From: Lachnospiraceae bacterium | GTDB lineage: Bacteria > Bacillota_A > Clostridia > Lachnospirales > Lachnospiraceae | DNA length: 7,404 bases | Reading direction: 5' to 3' | NCBI GenBank assembly: GCA_017958935.1 | Contig: JAGDBR010000135.1 | Span: forward strand, 1 to 7,404 | Shown here: piece by piece, positions 1 through 5,403 of the stretch | Layout of the letters: each line of letters opens with the position of its first letter | Position numbering within the stretch: position 1 is the first letter of the stretch | Made by a program: the position numbers and the translations under genes | The notes under the pieces: generated by a model | Database searches by the model: none | What the model was told of the DNA's origin: nothing | What the model saw: the letters and a program-made list of their open reading frames with translations, nothing else

Positions 1-410
1 ACTGCTACGGCGCGAACGACGTGACCGAAGGCGTCGCGATCATGTGGAAGGAAAACGTCGACATCTCCATCACCGGCAACTCCACGAACCCGACCCGTTT
101 CCAGCATCCGGTCGCAGGCACCTACAAGAAGGAGCGCCTCGAAGCCGGGAAGAAGTACTTCTCGGTCGCTTCCGGCGGCGGCACGGGCCGTACGCTTCAT
201 CCGGACAACATGGCAGCCGGCCCCGCCTCCTACGGCATGACCGATACCATGGGCCGCATGCACAGCGATGCGCAGTTCGCGGGCTCTTCCTCCGTCCCGG
301 CGCACGTCGAGATGATGGGTCTGATCGGCGCGGGCAACAACCCGATGGTCGGCATGACCGTCTCGGTCGCCGTCGCGGTCGAGGAAGCGGCGAAGGCCGG
401 CAAGTTCTGA
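1..410 (+). CDS. GGGtGRT family protein, C-terminal part (5' truncated by window)
   Basis: The frame is open from the window edge (first complete codon at position 3) to TGA at 408-410, giving about 135 C-terminal residues. The motif GGGTGRT is encoded at 174-194 and gives the Pfam family GGGtGRT its name; members are, from memory, about 330 residues, so more than half the protein lies upstream. Other conserved-looking blocks are the TLHPDNMAAGPASYGMTDT stretch just after the motif and a Gly/Met-rich C-terminus with MMGLIGAGNNPMVGMT. No signal peptide or membrane segment is seen in this part. The biochemical role of the family is not established. I recall it often lying beside a NifU-like iron-sulfur scaffold gene, but that neighbour would be outside the window. 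The GTG at 21 is an internal Val codon, not the start. A strong hairpin terminator follows 50 bases after the stop. Confidence 0.85.
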   Translation, partial: CYGANDVTEGVAIMWKENVDISITGNSTNPTRFQHPVAGTYKKERLEAGKKYFSVASGGGTGRTLHPDNMAAGPASYGMTDTMGRMHSDAQFAGSSSVPAHVEMMGLIGAGNNPMVGMTVSVAVAVEEAAKAGKF

Positions 411-460
411 GGCTTCACGGCCCGGAACGGCAGCGGTCGATGACCTGCTGAAGATCACCG

Positions 461-521
461 AATGAGCACGTCAGTGCGCTGCGGCATGCGTGCCGGCAGG
501 ACGCACCGGCGTGCTCATTTT
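461..521 (+). terminator. Intrinsic terminator after the GGGtGRT gene
   Basis: The ten-base arm AATGAGCACG (461-470) is exactly complementary to CGTGCTCATT (510-519). Inside it a second stem pairs GTGCG (474-478) with CGCAC (502-506). The apex pairs CTGCGGCA (479-486) with TGCC and GCAG (491-499, one bulged G) around a TGCG loop. A short T run (518-521) follows on the plus strand. The hairpin is longer than usual and the T run is short, but placement just after the stop and before a new ribosome binding site supports the call. Confidence 0.75.
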
Positions 522-529
522 CATTCCGC

Positions 530-545
530 GCGGCTTTGAAGCCGC
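530..545 (+). other. Short hairpin just upstream of the lipoprotein ribosome binding site
   Basis: GCGGCT (530-535) pairs with AGCCGC (540-545) around a four-base loop, and the A-rich ribosome binding site begins at once at 546. It is not followed by T residues, so it is not a terminator on the plus strand. It may set the 5' boundary of the message or influence initiation; this is inference. No convincing sigma-A promoter was found in 411-560, so the start of transcription for the next gene is unclear. Confidence 0.4.
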
Positions 546-560
546 AAAAAGGAGACCCCT

Positions 561-1940
561 ATGCTGAAAAAGATTACTGCCTTGTTTCTCGCGGCGGTCC
601 TGGCGCTGAGCGCGGGCTGCACGAAGACGGATCCGACGAAGGATACGGGCACGCCGGCCCCCGAGACCACGGCGCCGGCGACCGAAGCCCCGGCGACGGA
701 AGCGCCGTCGACCGAAGCGCCGACCGAGCCCCCGGTCGACAAGCAGGCTTTCTATGAAGAGCTGTTCCGCAAGAAGGAAGTCCGGTACGCGGGCGAGTCC
801 ATGAAGATCGTCACGGACGCAGAAGAGGAGGGCCTGCTTCAGGAGATCCGCTTCGAGACGGCCGGACAGGATAGCATGATGCTGATCCGGAACGAACTGA
901 CAGGCGCGGGCTACGGCGTCTATAGTGTCGGAAAAGACCGCTATCTGTACGGAAAACTCAGGGACGAGACCGGTTCGTACGTCGAAAAGCTGCTCGTCAT
1001 CAGCGACCCGGATTTCGACATGGGCGAAGAGGACAAGCCGGATCTGGACTTCGACGAAGCGGAGGGCGACTACAGGATCGAATACGCCGGAACGACGGAT
1101 GACGGCCTGGACGAGGTCCTTTATTACGATCCCGAGGAAGAAGGCGCGATCAGCCTTTTCTTCAACAAAGACGCGAAGGTGGAGCGCATCGGGATGGAGA
1201 GCGCGGAAGAGGAAGGCGCTCAGCCGGTCTCGATGGTCTTCTATGACGTCGACAGGATCGCGCTTCCGGAAAACGTGACCGCGGAGGAAGCCGAACCGGA
1301 GACGCTGATGACGTTCCTGATGATGTGCCTGTTCAGCATGGTGCCGGAAGACGCCTGGCAGACAGAGGAAAGCAGCGAGGCGCCGGAGACGGATCCCCCG
1401 GTCGCATCCGTTCCGTCCATCGAGGACATGTTCCTGGCTGACCGGGATCTGCAGATCGACTACCATGACGACGGTTCCGTGACCTACCGGTTCGACAAGC
1501 TGCCGTATGACGCTCAGGGCATCCAGAACTGCATGTGGACCTGCGGCATGTTGCCGGAGAACACCGCGGCGTTCTTCATTGCCGCGATGCACGCCTACGG
1601 GCAGGATCCCGATCAGGGCGACGAGATGATCAGGCGCCTGATGGATCCGGACACAACGCTCACCGCGCGCCAGTTCATCACGAGCCAGCTGGTGGAGAAG
1701 CCGTATCTGTGCGAGGTCTATTTCCTCGGCGTGGACCTGAAGAAGGTCAAGACCGCGGAAGCGCCCTGCACGGTGAAGGTCACCGTCGCCGGTGCCGGCG
1801 ATCCGGGCTACACGAACGTCAAGGTCTATTCGGACGCGGTCGGCGGCGAACGCACGATCACGCTGAAGAACATCGGTGAGGACTATTACGTCGTCAGATG
1901 TCCGGAACTGCTGTTATCGATCGGGGATCTGCCGTACTGA
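561..1940 (+). CDS. Predicted secreted two-domain lipoprotein, function unknown
   Basis: A 459-residue protein. Residues 1-19 form a lipoprotein signal peptide (MLKK, a hydrophobic core, then LSAGC), with Cys20 as the predicted lipidated residue, so the mature protein should be anchored to the outer face of the cytoplasmic membrane. Residues 31-58 are a Thr/Pro/Glu/Ala spacer with ATEAP repeats. Residues 61-245 form an acidic, beta-rich-looking domain ending in MVFYDVDRIALPENV, which faintly recalls LolA/LppX-type carrier domains. A second low-complexity linker (about 266-284) leads to a C-terminal domain (286-459) with a helical segment NTAAFFIAAMHAYGQ and a beta-rich end; it may belong to one of the DUF families found in gut Clostridia (DUF6935 is a guess). 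The start is supported by AAAAAGGAG at 546-554, six bases before ATG. The serine hydrolase gene begins 25 bases after the stop. No catalytic motif is recognised. Confidence 0.85.
   Translation: MLKKITALFLAAVLALSAGCTKTDPTKDTGTPAPETTAPATEAPATEAPSTEAPTEPPVDKQAFYEELFRKKEVRYAGESMKIVTDAEEEGLLQEIRFETAGQDSMMLIRNELTGAGYGVYSVGKDRYLYGKLRDETGSYVEKLLVISDPDFDMGEEDKPDLDFDEAEGDYRIEYAGTTDDGLDEVLYYDPEEEGAISLFFNKDAKVERIGMESAEEEGAQPVSMVFYDVDRIALPENVTAEEAEPETLMTFLMMCLFSMVPEDAWQTEESSEAPETDPPVASVPSIEDMFLADRDLQIDYHDDGSVTYRFDKLPYDAQGIQNCMWTCGMLPENTAAFFIAAMHAYGQDPDQGDEMIRRLMDPDTTLTARQFITSQLVEKPYLCEVYFLGVDLKKVKTAEAPCTVKVTVAGAGDPGYTNVKVYSDAVGGERTITLKNIGEDYYVVRCPELLLSIGDLPY
678..722 (+). repeat. Three 15-bp tandem repeats encoding (A/S)TEAP
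   Basis: Three in-frame 15-base units encode ATEAP, ATEAP and STEAP (lipoprotein residues 40-54), differing from each other at only a few bases. They are preceded by related TAP codons and followed by TEPP. The repeat sits in the spacer between the lipid anchor and the first folded domain, where copy number can vary without disturbing the fold, so length variation between strains is plausible. Confidence 0.8.
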
Positions 1941-1965
1941 CGGATGCCCCGAAAAGGAGGATGCC

Positions 1966-3153
1966 ATGAACGCAAAGAATCTCGACAACGTATTGAAGCG
2001 CATCATCGACAAAGGAGACTGCGCCGGGAACGGGCTGGTCGTCTACAGGGACGGCGCGTGCGTTTACGAGAACGCCGCGGGCCTTTCGCTGATCGAAGAA
2101 GACCGGCCGATGGAAGTCGGCACGCTGTTCAGGATCTATTCGGTCACGAAGGTCGTGACGGTCGTCGCGGCCCTGCAGCTTTATGAACAGGGCCTGTTCA
2201 CGCTGGACACGCCGGTCGCGGAGTTCCTCCCGGCTTTCCGGGACATGGTCGTCTGCGACACCGACCCCCGGGGCGACACGGTCTTAAGACCCGCGAAGAA
2301 CCCGCTCCTCATGCGGCACCTGTTCTCGCAGACGTCCGGCATCACGAGCAAGGGCTATGCGGCGACCTCGATCTGCGGCCAGTACCACAAGATCGCGAAT
2401 GACGAACTGACAGAGCGGACCGGCGGGAAGTTCACCGTGGAAGATCTGGTGGACGCGATCGCTAAGACGCCGCTCGCGTTCGATCCGGGCACGCATTTCC
2501 ATTACGGGAACAGTTTCGAAGTGCTGGCGAGGATCGTCGAGGTCCTGTCGGGACAGACGTTCGGAGAATACCTGAAGAAAAACATCTTCGATCCGCTCGG
2601 CATGAACGACACGGCGTTCCGGATGCCCGACGACGTGCTGAAGAGCCGGCTCGCGGGCTATTACAAGGTGGAGGACGGGAAGTTCGTTCTGCAGGACGCG
2701 GATGAGAATTATCATGAGGGCGCGACCTTCGAGGCGGCGTCCGGCGGGCTTCTCTCGACGATGCACGACGTCGCGAAGTTCGGCTCGGCCCTGGCCTGCG
2801 GTACCTTCAACGGTGTCCGCATCCTAAAGGACGAGACGGTCTGGCTGGTGCGCCAGAATTTCCTGGAGGGGGACGCGCTGTACGATTTCGACACGCGCTA
2901 CCGTTCGCACGGCATGGACTTCAAGGGCTACGGCTACGGCCTCGGCGTGAGGACGCTGCTGGATCCGGTGAAGGCCGGCACGATCGCGAATCCGGGTGAA
3001 TTCGGCTGGTACGGCATGACGGGCAACCTCCTGATCGTCGACCAGAACGAAGGCCTGTGCGCGGTCTACCTGCATCAGACGGCCCCGTTCAACGGAAAGG
3101 ACATCTTTGCGAAGATCCGCGACACGGTGTACGCGTCTCTCGACGAAGACTGA
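1966..3153 (+). CDS. Serine hydrolase, beta-lactamase / class C penicillin-binding-protein fold
   Basis: A 395-residue protein of the serine beta-lactamase-like family (Pfam Beta-lactamase; EstB/AmpC/DD-peptidase relatives). The SxxK motif is Ser59-Val-Thr-Lys62 within FRIYSVTKVVTVVAALQLYEQG, the second motif is Tyr180-Gly-Asn182 (HFHYGNSF), and the third region is GWYGMTG (347-353), in the place usually held by a GWGGAAG-like or HTG motif. DPLGMNDTAF and SGGLLSTMHDVAKFG are also typical. No signal peptide or membrane segment is visible, so it is probably cytoplasmic and more likely an esterase or amide hydrolase than a cell-wall enzyme; the substrate is unknown. ATG 1966 is chosen because AAGGAGG (1954-1960) lies five bases upstream and homologues begin near here. 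An in-frame extension back to 1876 would overlap the lipoprotein gene. The 25-base gap suggests co-transcription with the lipoprotein. A shared terminator follows. Confidence 0.9.
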   Translation: MNAKNLDNVLKRIIDKGDCAGNGLVVYRDGACVYENAAGLSLIEEDRPMEVGTLFRIYSVTKVVTVVAALQLYEQGLFTLDTPVAEFLPAFRDMVVCDTDPRGDTVLRPAKNPLLMRHLFSQTSGITSKGYAATSICGQYHKIANDELTERTGGKFTVEDLVDAIAKTPLAFDPGTHFHYGNSFEVLARIVEVLSGQTFGEYLKKNIFDPLGMNDTAFRMPDDVLKSRLAGYYKVEDGKFVLQDADENYHEGATFEAASGGLLSTMHDVAKFGSALACGTFNGVRILKDETVWLVRQNFLEGDALYDFDTRYRSHGMDFKGYGYGLGVRTLLDPVKAGTIANPGEFGWYGMTGNLLIVDQNEGLCAVYLHQTAPFNGKDIFAKIRDTVYASLDED

Positions 3154-3164
3154 AGACATCCAAA

Positions 3165-3230
3165 GCAAAAAACTGCCGCATCGAAGGATGCTGCCCGGTT
3201 CTCCGGGAACGTCCTCTGATGCGGCAGTTT
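3165..3230. terminator. Bidirectional intrinsic terminator between convergent genes
   Basis: AAACTGCCGCATC (3170-3182) is perfectly complementary to GATGCGGCAGTTT (3218-3230), a 13-bp stem. The interior adds AGGA/TCCT (3185-3188 with 3212-3215) and CCCGG/CCGGG (3194-3198 with 3203-3207) around a TTCT loop. On the minus strand the stem runs into six T residues (complement of 3167-3172), an ideal terminator for maf, whose stop is 18 bases upstream. On the plus strand the tail is weaker (TTTGCTGTCTT), but it would serve the serine hydrolase gene. Confidence 0.9.
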
Positions 3231-3247
3231 GCTGTCTTAAGGTGCGG

Positions 3248-3799
3248 TCAGCGGAACTTTTTCAAGCGCCGCAGGACTTCCGCGACGGGGAGTCCCATGA
3301 CCGTGTAGAAATCGCCCTCGATGCTTTGCACGAGGAAGGCGCCGGCGCCCTGGATGCCGTACGCGCCGGCCTTGTCCATCGGATCGCCGGTGCGCACATA
3401 GGCCCAAAGATCTTCGTCCGTGTGGTCGTAGAAGCGGACCTTCGTGGACGAGGTGAACGATTCGGTCTTGTCCGAGGACAGGATCGCGACGCCGGTATGG
3501 ACTGTGTGGACGGCGCCGGAAAGCCGCCGGAGCATCCGGAAGGCCTCTTCCTCGTCCTGCGGTTTGCCGAGGACTTCTCCGTCAATCTCGACGACGGTGT
3601 CGCTGCCGAGCACGACGTCGTTCGGGTGCGATTCGAGGATGGCCTGCGCTTTCTGCAGCGCGAGCAGGCGCGGGATCTCGGACGCGGGCGTTCCCTCCGG
3701 GACCGTCTCGTCGATGTATGCGGGGATGCATTTGAATTCAAGTCCCGCCATGGCCAGAAGCTGCCTTCTGCGCGGGGACTGGGATGCCAGGATGAGCAT
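3248..3799 (-). CDS. maf: Maf-family nucleoside triphosphate pyrophosphatase, dTTP/UTP type
   Basis: A 183-residue protein, close to the usual Maf length of about 190. Maf proteins hydrolyse non-canonical or surplus nucleoside triphosphates to the monophosphate and pyrophosphate in the cytoplasm, and have been linked to house-cleaning and septation arrest. The N-terminal signature is SQSPRRRQLL (6-15), GSDTVV (65-70) carries the catalytic Asp67, GKPQDEEEA (78-86) is the conserved metal/phosphate-site loop, and the C-terminal half has TGDPMDKAGAYGIQG (137-151) and GDFYTVMGLP. The DKAGAYGIQG and GLP elements resemble YhdE/B. subtilis Maf (dTTP/UTP) more than YceF, but substrate is inferred from similarity. 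The start at 3799 has AGAGG (complement of 3806-3810) six bases upstream. The gene is divergent from the purine operon and convergent with the serine hydrolase, and is apparently monocistronic. Confidence 0.93.
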   Translation of the reverse strand: MLILASQSPRRRQLLAMAGLEFKCIPAYIDETVPEGTPASEIPRLLALQKAQAILESHPNDVVLGSDTVVEIDGEVLGKPQDEEEAFRMLRRLSGAVHTVHTGVAILSSDKTESFTSSTKVRFYDHTDEDLWAYVRTGDPMDKAGAYGIQGAGAFLVQSIEGDFYTVMGLPVAEVLRRLKKFR

Positions 3800-3840
3800 G
3801 AGAGACCTCTTTTCGTATCGGTGATGCCGCGGGCGTCTTT

Positions 3841-3889
3841 TACCCGCCGGGCGCCCGCGGACGCGTCCTTCGTAAAAACGCGGCGGGTA
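3841..3889 (-). other. Inverted repeat forming a 5'-terminal stem-loop of the maf leader
   Basis: TACCCGCCG (3841-3849) and CGGCGGGTA (3881-3889) are exact inverted repeats of nine bases around a 31-base loop that itself contains the palindrome GGACGCGTCC (3859-3868). The outer arm starts where the predicted maf promoter should initiate (about 3889), so the maf mRNA would begin with this hairpin. It is not followed by T residues on the minus strand. It could stabilise the message or bind a regulator as DNA; both are inference. Confidence 0.5.
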
Positions 3890-3895
3890 TGCAAT

Positions 3896-3924
3896 AATGT
3901 ATCACGGATCGGCGGGAAACGCAA
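3896..3924 (-). promoter_or_regulatory. Predicted sigma-A promoter of maf with extended -10
   Basis: Read on the minus strand, -35 TTGCGT (complement of 3919-3924) is separated by exactly 17 bases from -10 TACATT (complement of 3896-3901). The -10 is preceded by TGA, giving an extended TGN element. Initiation is expected near 3889, leaving a leader of about 90 bases before the maf ATG. A run of seven T on the same strand (complement of 3945-3951) lies upstream of the -35 and could act as an UP-like element. Confidence 0.65.
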
Positions 3925-4000
3925 GCACTCCCGGCGCCCCGCGCAAAAAAATAGCCAAACAATGCGACCGTTTCCGCGGGATTTTGAGCGGCTTGCCGCA

Positions 4001-4030
4001 TTGACACAGACCGGCTGTTTCCCGTATACT
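4001..4030 (+). promoter_or_regulatory. Sigma-A promoter of the purine operon
   Basis: A perfect -35 TTGACA (4001-4006) is followed after 18 bases by -10 TATACT (4025-4030), one base from consensus. Initiation is expected near 4037, giving a leader of about 147 bases that holds the ZTP riboswitch and its terminator. The promoter points away from the maf promoter; the two -35 elements are 76 bases apart. Confidence 0.88.
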
Positions 4031-4050
4031 GGACATATGAAAAAATGAGA

Positions 4051-4126
4051 CAGATTCTTTGCAACTGACGGCAGGAGCGGAGCACCGCGAAGGAACAAAG
4101 AACCCAAATCTGCCGGCCGTCTGGGC
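4051..4126 (+). promoter_or_regulatory. ZTP (pfl) riboswitch aptamer upstream of purE
   Basis: The ZTP/pfl aptamer senses ZMP and ZTP, the AICAR nucleotides that rise when 10-formyl-tetrahydrofolate is limiting. Helix P1 pairs TTCTTTG (4055-4061) with CAAAGAA (4096-4102), with an outer extension CAGA/TCTG (4051-4054 with 4109-4112). The 5' junction reads CTGACGG (4065-4071), matching the family's CUGGCG element. P2 is GCGG/CCGC (4077-4080 with 4085-4088) with an AGCA loop. The 3' hallmark CCGTCTGGGC (4117-4126) matches consensus CCGCCUGGGC. The pseudoknot pairs GACG (4067-4070) with CGTC (4118-4121): the G-to-A change in the first strand is matched by C-to-T in the second. Consensus elements are from memory; location in a purine-operon leader fits the known distribution. 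Confidence 0.87.
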
Positions 4127-4169
4127 GCACTGAAAACGAACGTTTGAGGTGGGCTCATTTTACTTTTTT
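4122..4169 (+). terminator. Riboswitch-controlled terminator (expression platform)
   Basis: TGGGC (4122-4126) pairs with GCTCA (4153-4157), including one G-U. After a G-G mismatch, CACT (4128-4131) pairs with GGTG (4148-4151), again with one G-U. GA opposite GA (4132-4133 with 4146-4147) can form tandem sheared pairs, and AAAC (4134-4137) pairs with GTTT (4142-4145) around a GAAC loop. TTTT (4158-4161) and six T (4164-4169) follow. The lower 5' arm uses the bases that form the 3' side of aptamer helix P3, so ligand-stabilised P3 and this hairpin should exclude one another, predicting an ON switch by antitermination. The purE ribosome binding site begins directly after the T run. Confidence 0.75.
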
Positions 4170-4183
4170 AAGGGGATTTTGCA

Positions 4184-4666
4184 ATGAAAAAAGTAGGGAT
4201 CCTGATGGGGAGCGACAGCGACCTGCCCGTCGTGCAGAAAGCGGCCGACACGCTGAAGGCGCTCGGCATTCCGTACGAGGCGCATATCTATTCCGCACAC
4301 CGGACGCCCGCGCAGGCGCGGGATTTCGCGGCCGGCGCGCGGCAGAACGGCTTCGGCGTGCTCATTGCCGCGGCCGGCATGGCGGCGCACCTTGCGGGCG
4401 CCCTGGCCGCGAACACGACGCTGCCGGTGATCGGCATTCCACTGAGATCCTCGGTGCTGGACGGCATGGACGCGCTGCTTGCGACGGTCCAGATGCCGCG
4501 GGGCATCCCGGTCGCGACGGTCGCGATCGACGGCGCGGTGAACGCGGCGCTTCTGGCCGCCCAGATCCTGGCCGTGGAGGATCAGGAACTTGCGCAGAAG
4601 CTGGATGAGCGGCGCGCGGTCGAAGCAGCGAACGTCCTGATGAAGGACGGCCGTCTGGAACTCTGA
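4184..4666 (+). CDS. purE: N5-carboxyaminoimidazole ribonucleotide mutase, class I PurE
   Basis: A 160-residue cytoplasmic enzyme of IMP synthesis that produces CAIR, the substrate of the SAICAR synthetase encoded next. The length is normal for bacterial PurE. Motifs in order: GSDSD (9-13), SAHRTP (37-42) with the catalytic His39, the [11 protein letters not shown] substrate loop (62-72), PVIGIPL (81-87) and [14 protein letters not shown] (92-105). These mark class I (N5-CAIR mutase) rather than the AIR carboxylase of animals. Class I enzymes normally work with PurK, which makes N5-CAIR; no purK lies next to it here. The start is set by AAGGGGA at 4170-4176, eight bases before ATG, and by the family N-terminus [10 protein letters not shown]. 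It is the first gene after the ZTP riboswitch and should be switched by it; purC follows after 44 bases. Confidence 0.97.
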   Translation: MKKVGILMGSDSDLPVVQKAADTLKALGIPYEAHIYSAHRTPAQARDFAAGARQNGFGVLIAAAGMAAHLAGALAANTTLPVIGIPLRSSVLDGMDALLATVQMPRGIPVATVAIDGAVNAALLAAQILAVEDQELAQKLDERRAVEAANVLMKDGRLEL

Positions 4667-4710
4667 CAAACACGAACGATCGACAAACTGACATAAAGGA
4701 GCGTACGAAA

Positions 4711-5400
4711 ATGGCTGACAAGCTGATCTACACCGGCAAGACGAAAAATGTCTATGCGCTGGAAAACGGCAACTACCTGCTGAAGTTCAAGGACGACTGC
4801 ACCGGCAAGGACGGCGTCTTCGATCCGGGTGAGAATTCGATCGGACTGACGATCGAGGGCGTGGGCGACGTCAACCTGCGCATGTCCGTGTACTTCTTCG
4901 AGAAACTGAAGGAAGCCGGCATCCCGACACATTACGTCAAGGCGAACCTCGAAGACACGACGATGGAAGTGCTTCCGGCGAAGGTCTTCGGCAAGGGCCT
5001 CGAAGTCATCTGCAGGCTCCGCGCGGTCGGCAGCTTCTTCCGCCGCTACGGCGAGTATGTGGAGAACGGGGCGGTCCTGCCTTCCTACGTCGAGATGACG
5101 TTCAAGAACGACGAGAAGGGCGATCCGCTCGTCACGAAGGACGGCCTGGTCGTCCTGGGCGTCATGAACGAGAAGCAGTACGACGACATCAAGGCGGAAA
5201 CGCAGGCAATCACGGCGGTCGTCGCCGACGAGATGGCGAAGCGCGGCATGGAACTGTACGACATCAAGTTCGAGTTCGGATACGATGCGAACGGAGACGT
5301 CATGCTGATCGACGAGATCGCGTCGGGCAACATGCGTGTGTACAAGGATGGCGAATACGTGCAGCCGATGACCCTGTCGAAACTGTTTTTTGAAAATTGA
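4711..5400 (+). CDS. purC: SAICAR synthetase (phosphoribosylaminoimidazole-succinocarboxamide synthase), divergent branch
   Basis: A 229-residue ATP-dependent ligase joining CAIR and aspartate to SAICAR in purine synthesis; the length is normal (about 235). Visible motifs are GKTKNVY (9-15, nucleotide-binding loop), FKDD (26-29), [12 protein letters not shown] (63-74), [16 protein letters not shown] (98-113, where classical enzymes have VVRNVAAGSLAKR), KNDEKGDPL (132-140), DIKFEFG (184-190) and [11 protein letters not shown] (199-209). Two places differ from the textbook enzyme: residues 36-50 ([15 protein letters not shown]) replace the usual short ATAFNG segment, and SGNMR replaces the SPDTCR-type signature. 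I recall the same pattern in other gut Clostridia, so this looks like a known divergent clade, not decay. AAAGGAG (4695-4701) sets the start. The stop lies three bases before purF, implying coupled translation. Confidence 0.95.
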   Translation: MADKLIYTGKTKNVYALENGNYLLKFKDDCTGKDGVFDPGENSIGLTIEGVGDVNLRMSVYFFEKLKEAGIPTHYVKANLEDTTMEVLPAKVFGKGLEVICRLRAVGSFFRRYGEYVENGAVLPSYVEMTFKNDEKGDPLVTKDGLVVLGVMNEKQYDDIKAETQAITAVVADEMAKRGMELYDIKFEFGYDANGDVMLIDEIASGNMRVYKDGEYVQPMTLSKLFFEN

Positions 5401-5403
5401 TCT

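Noticed and set aside
471..1592. 373-residue minus-strand open frame opposite the lipoprotein gene
   Set aside because: It lies opposite a gene with a signal peptide, ribosome binding site and coherent domains; the product is Arg-rich and low in complexity, so it is a shadow.
1876..1965. Upstream in-frame ATG for the serine hydrolase
   Set aside because: It would overlap the lipoprotein gene and adds an unrelated segment; ATG 1966 has a near-perfect ribosome binding site.
3107..4048. 313-residue plus-strand open frame over maf and the divergent control region
   Set aside because: It is antisense to maf, starts inside the hydrolase gene, and crosses the bidirectional terminator and both promoter regions; no family motif is visible.
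4037..4048. Four-codon frame ATG-AAA-AAA-TGA at the predicted transcription start
   Set aside because: It has no ribosome binding site and is too short to support as a leader peptide.
4085..4095. ACCGCG in the purE leader as a T-box
   Set aside because: No specifier stem or T-box bulge is present, and the same bases form helix P2 and its flank in the ZTP aptamer.
4134..4146. AAAACGAACGTTT as a PurR-type PurBox
   Set aside because: It contains CGAAC but lies about 100 bases inside the transcript and is fully explained as the apex of the terminator hairpin; no second box is seen at a suitable distance.
4667..4710. Possible missing purK between purE and purC
   Set aside because: The 44-base gap holds only the purC ribosome binding site; no remnant of purK is visible, so absence here is normal gene order rather than a deletion.
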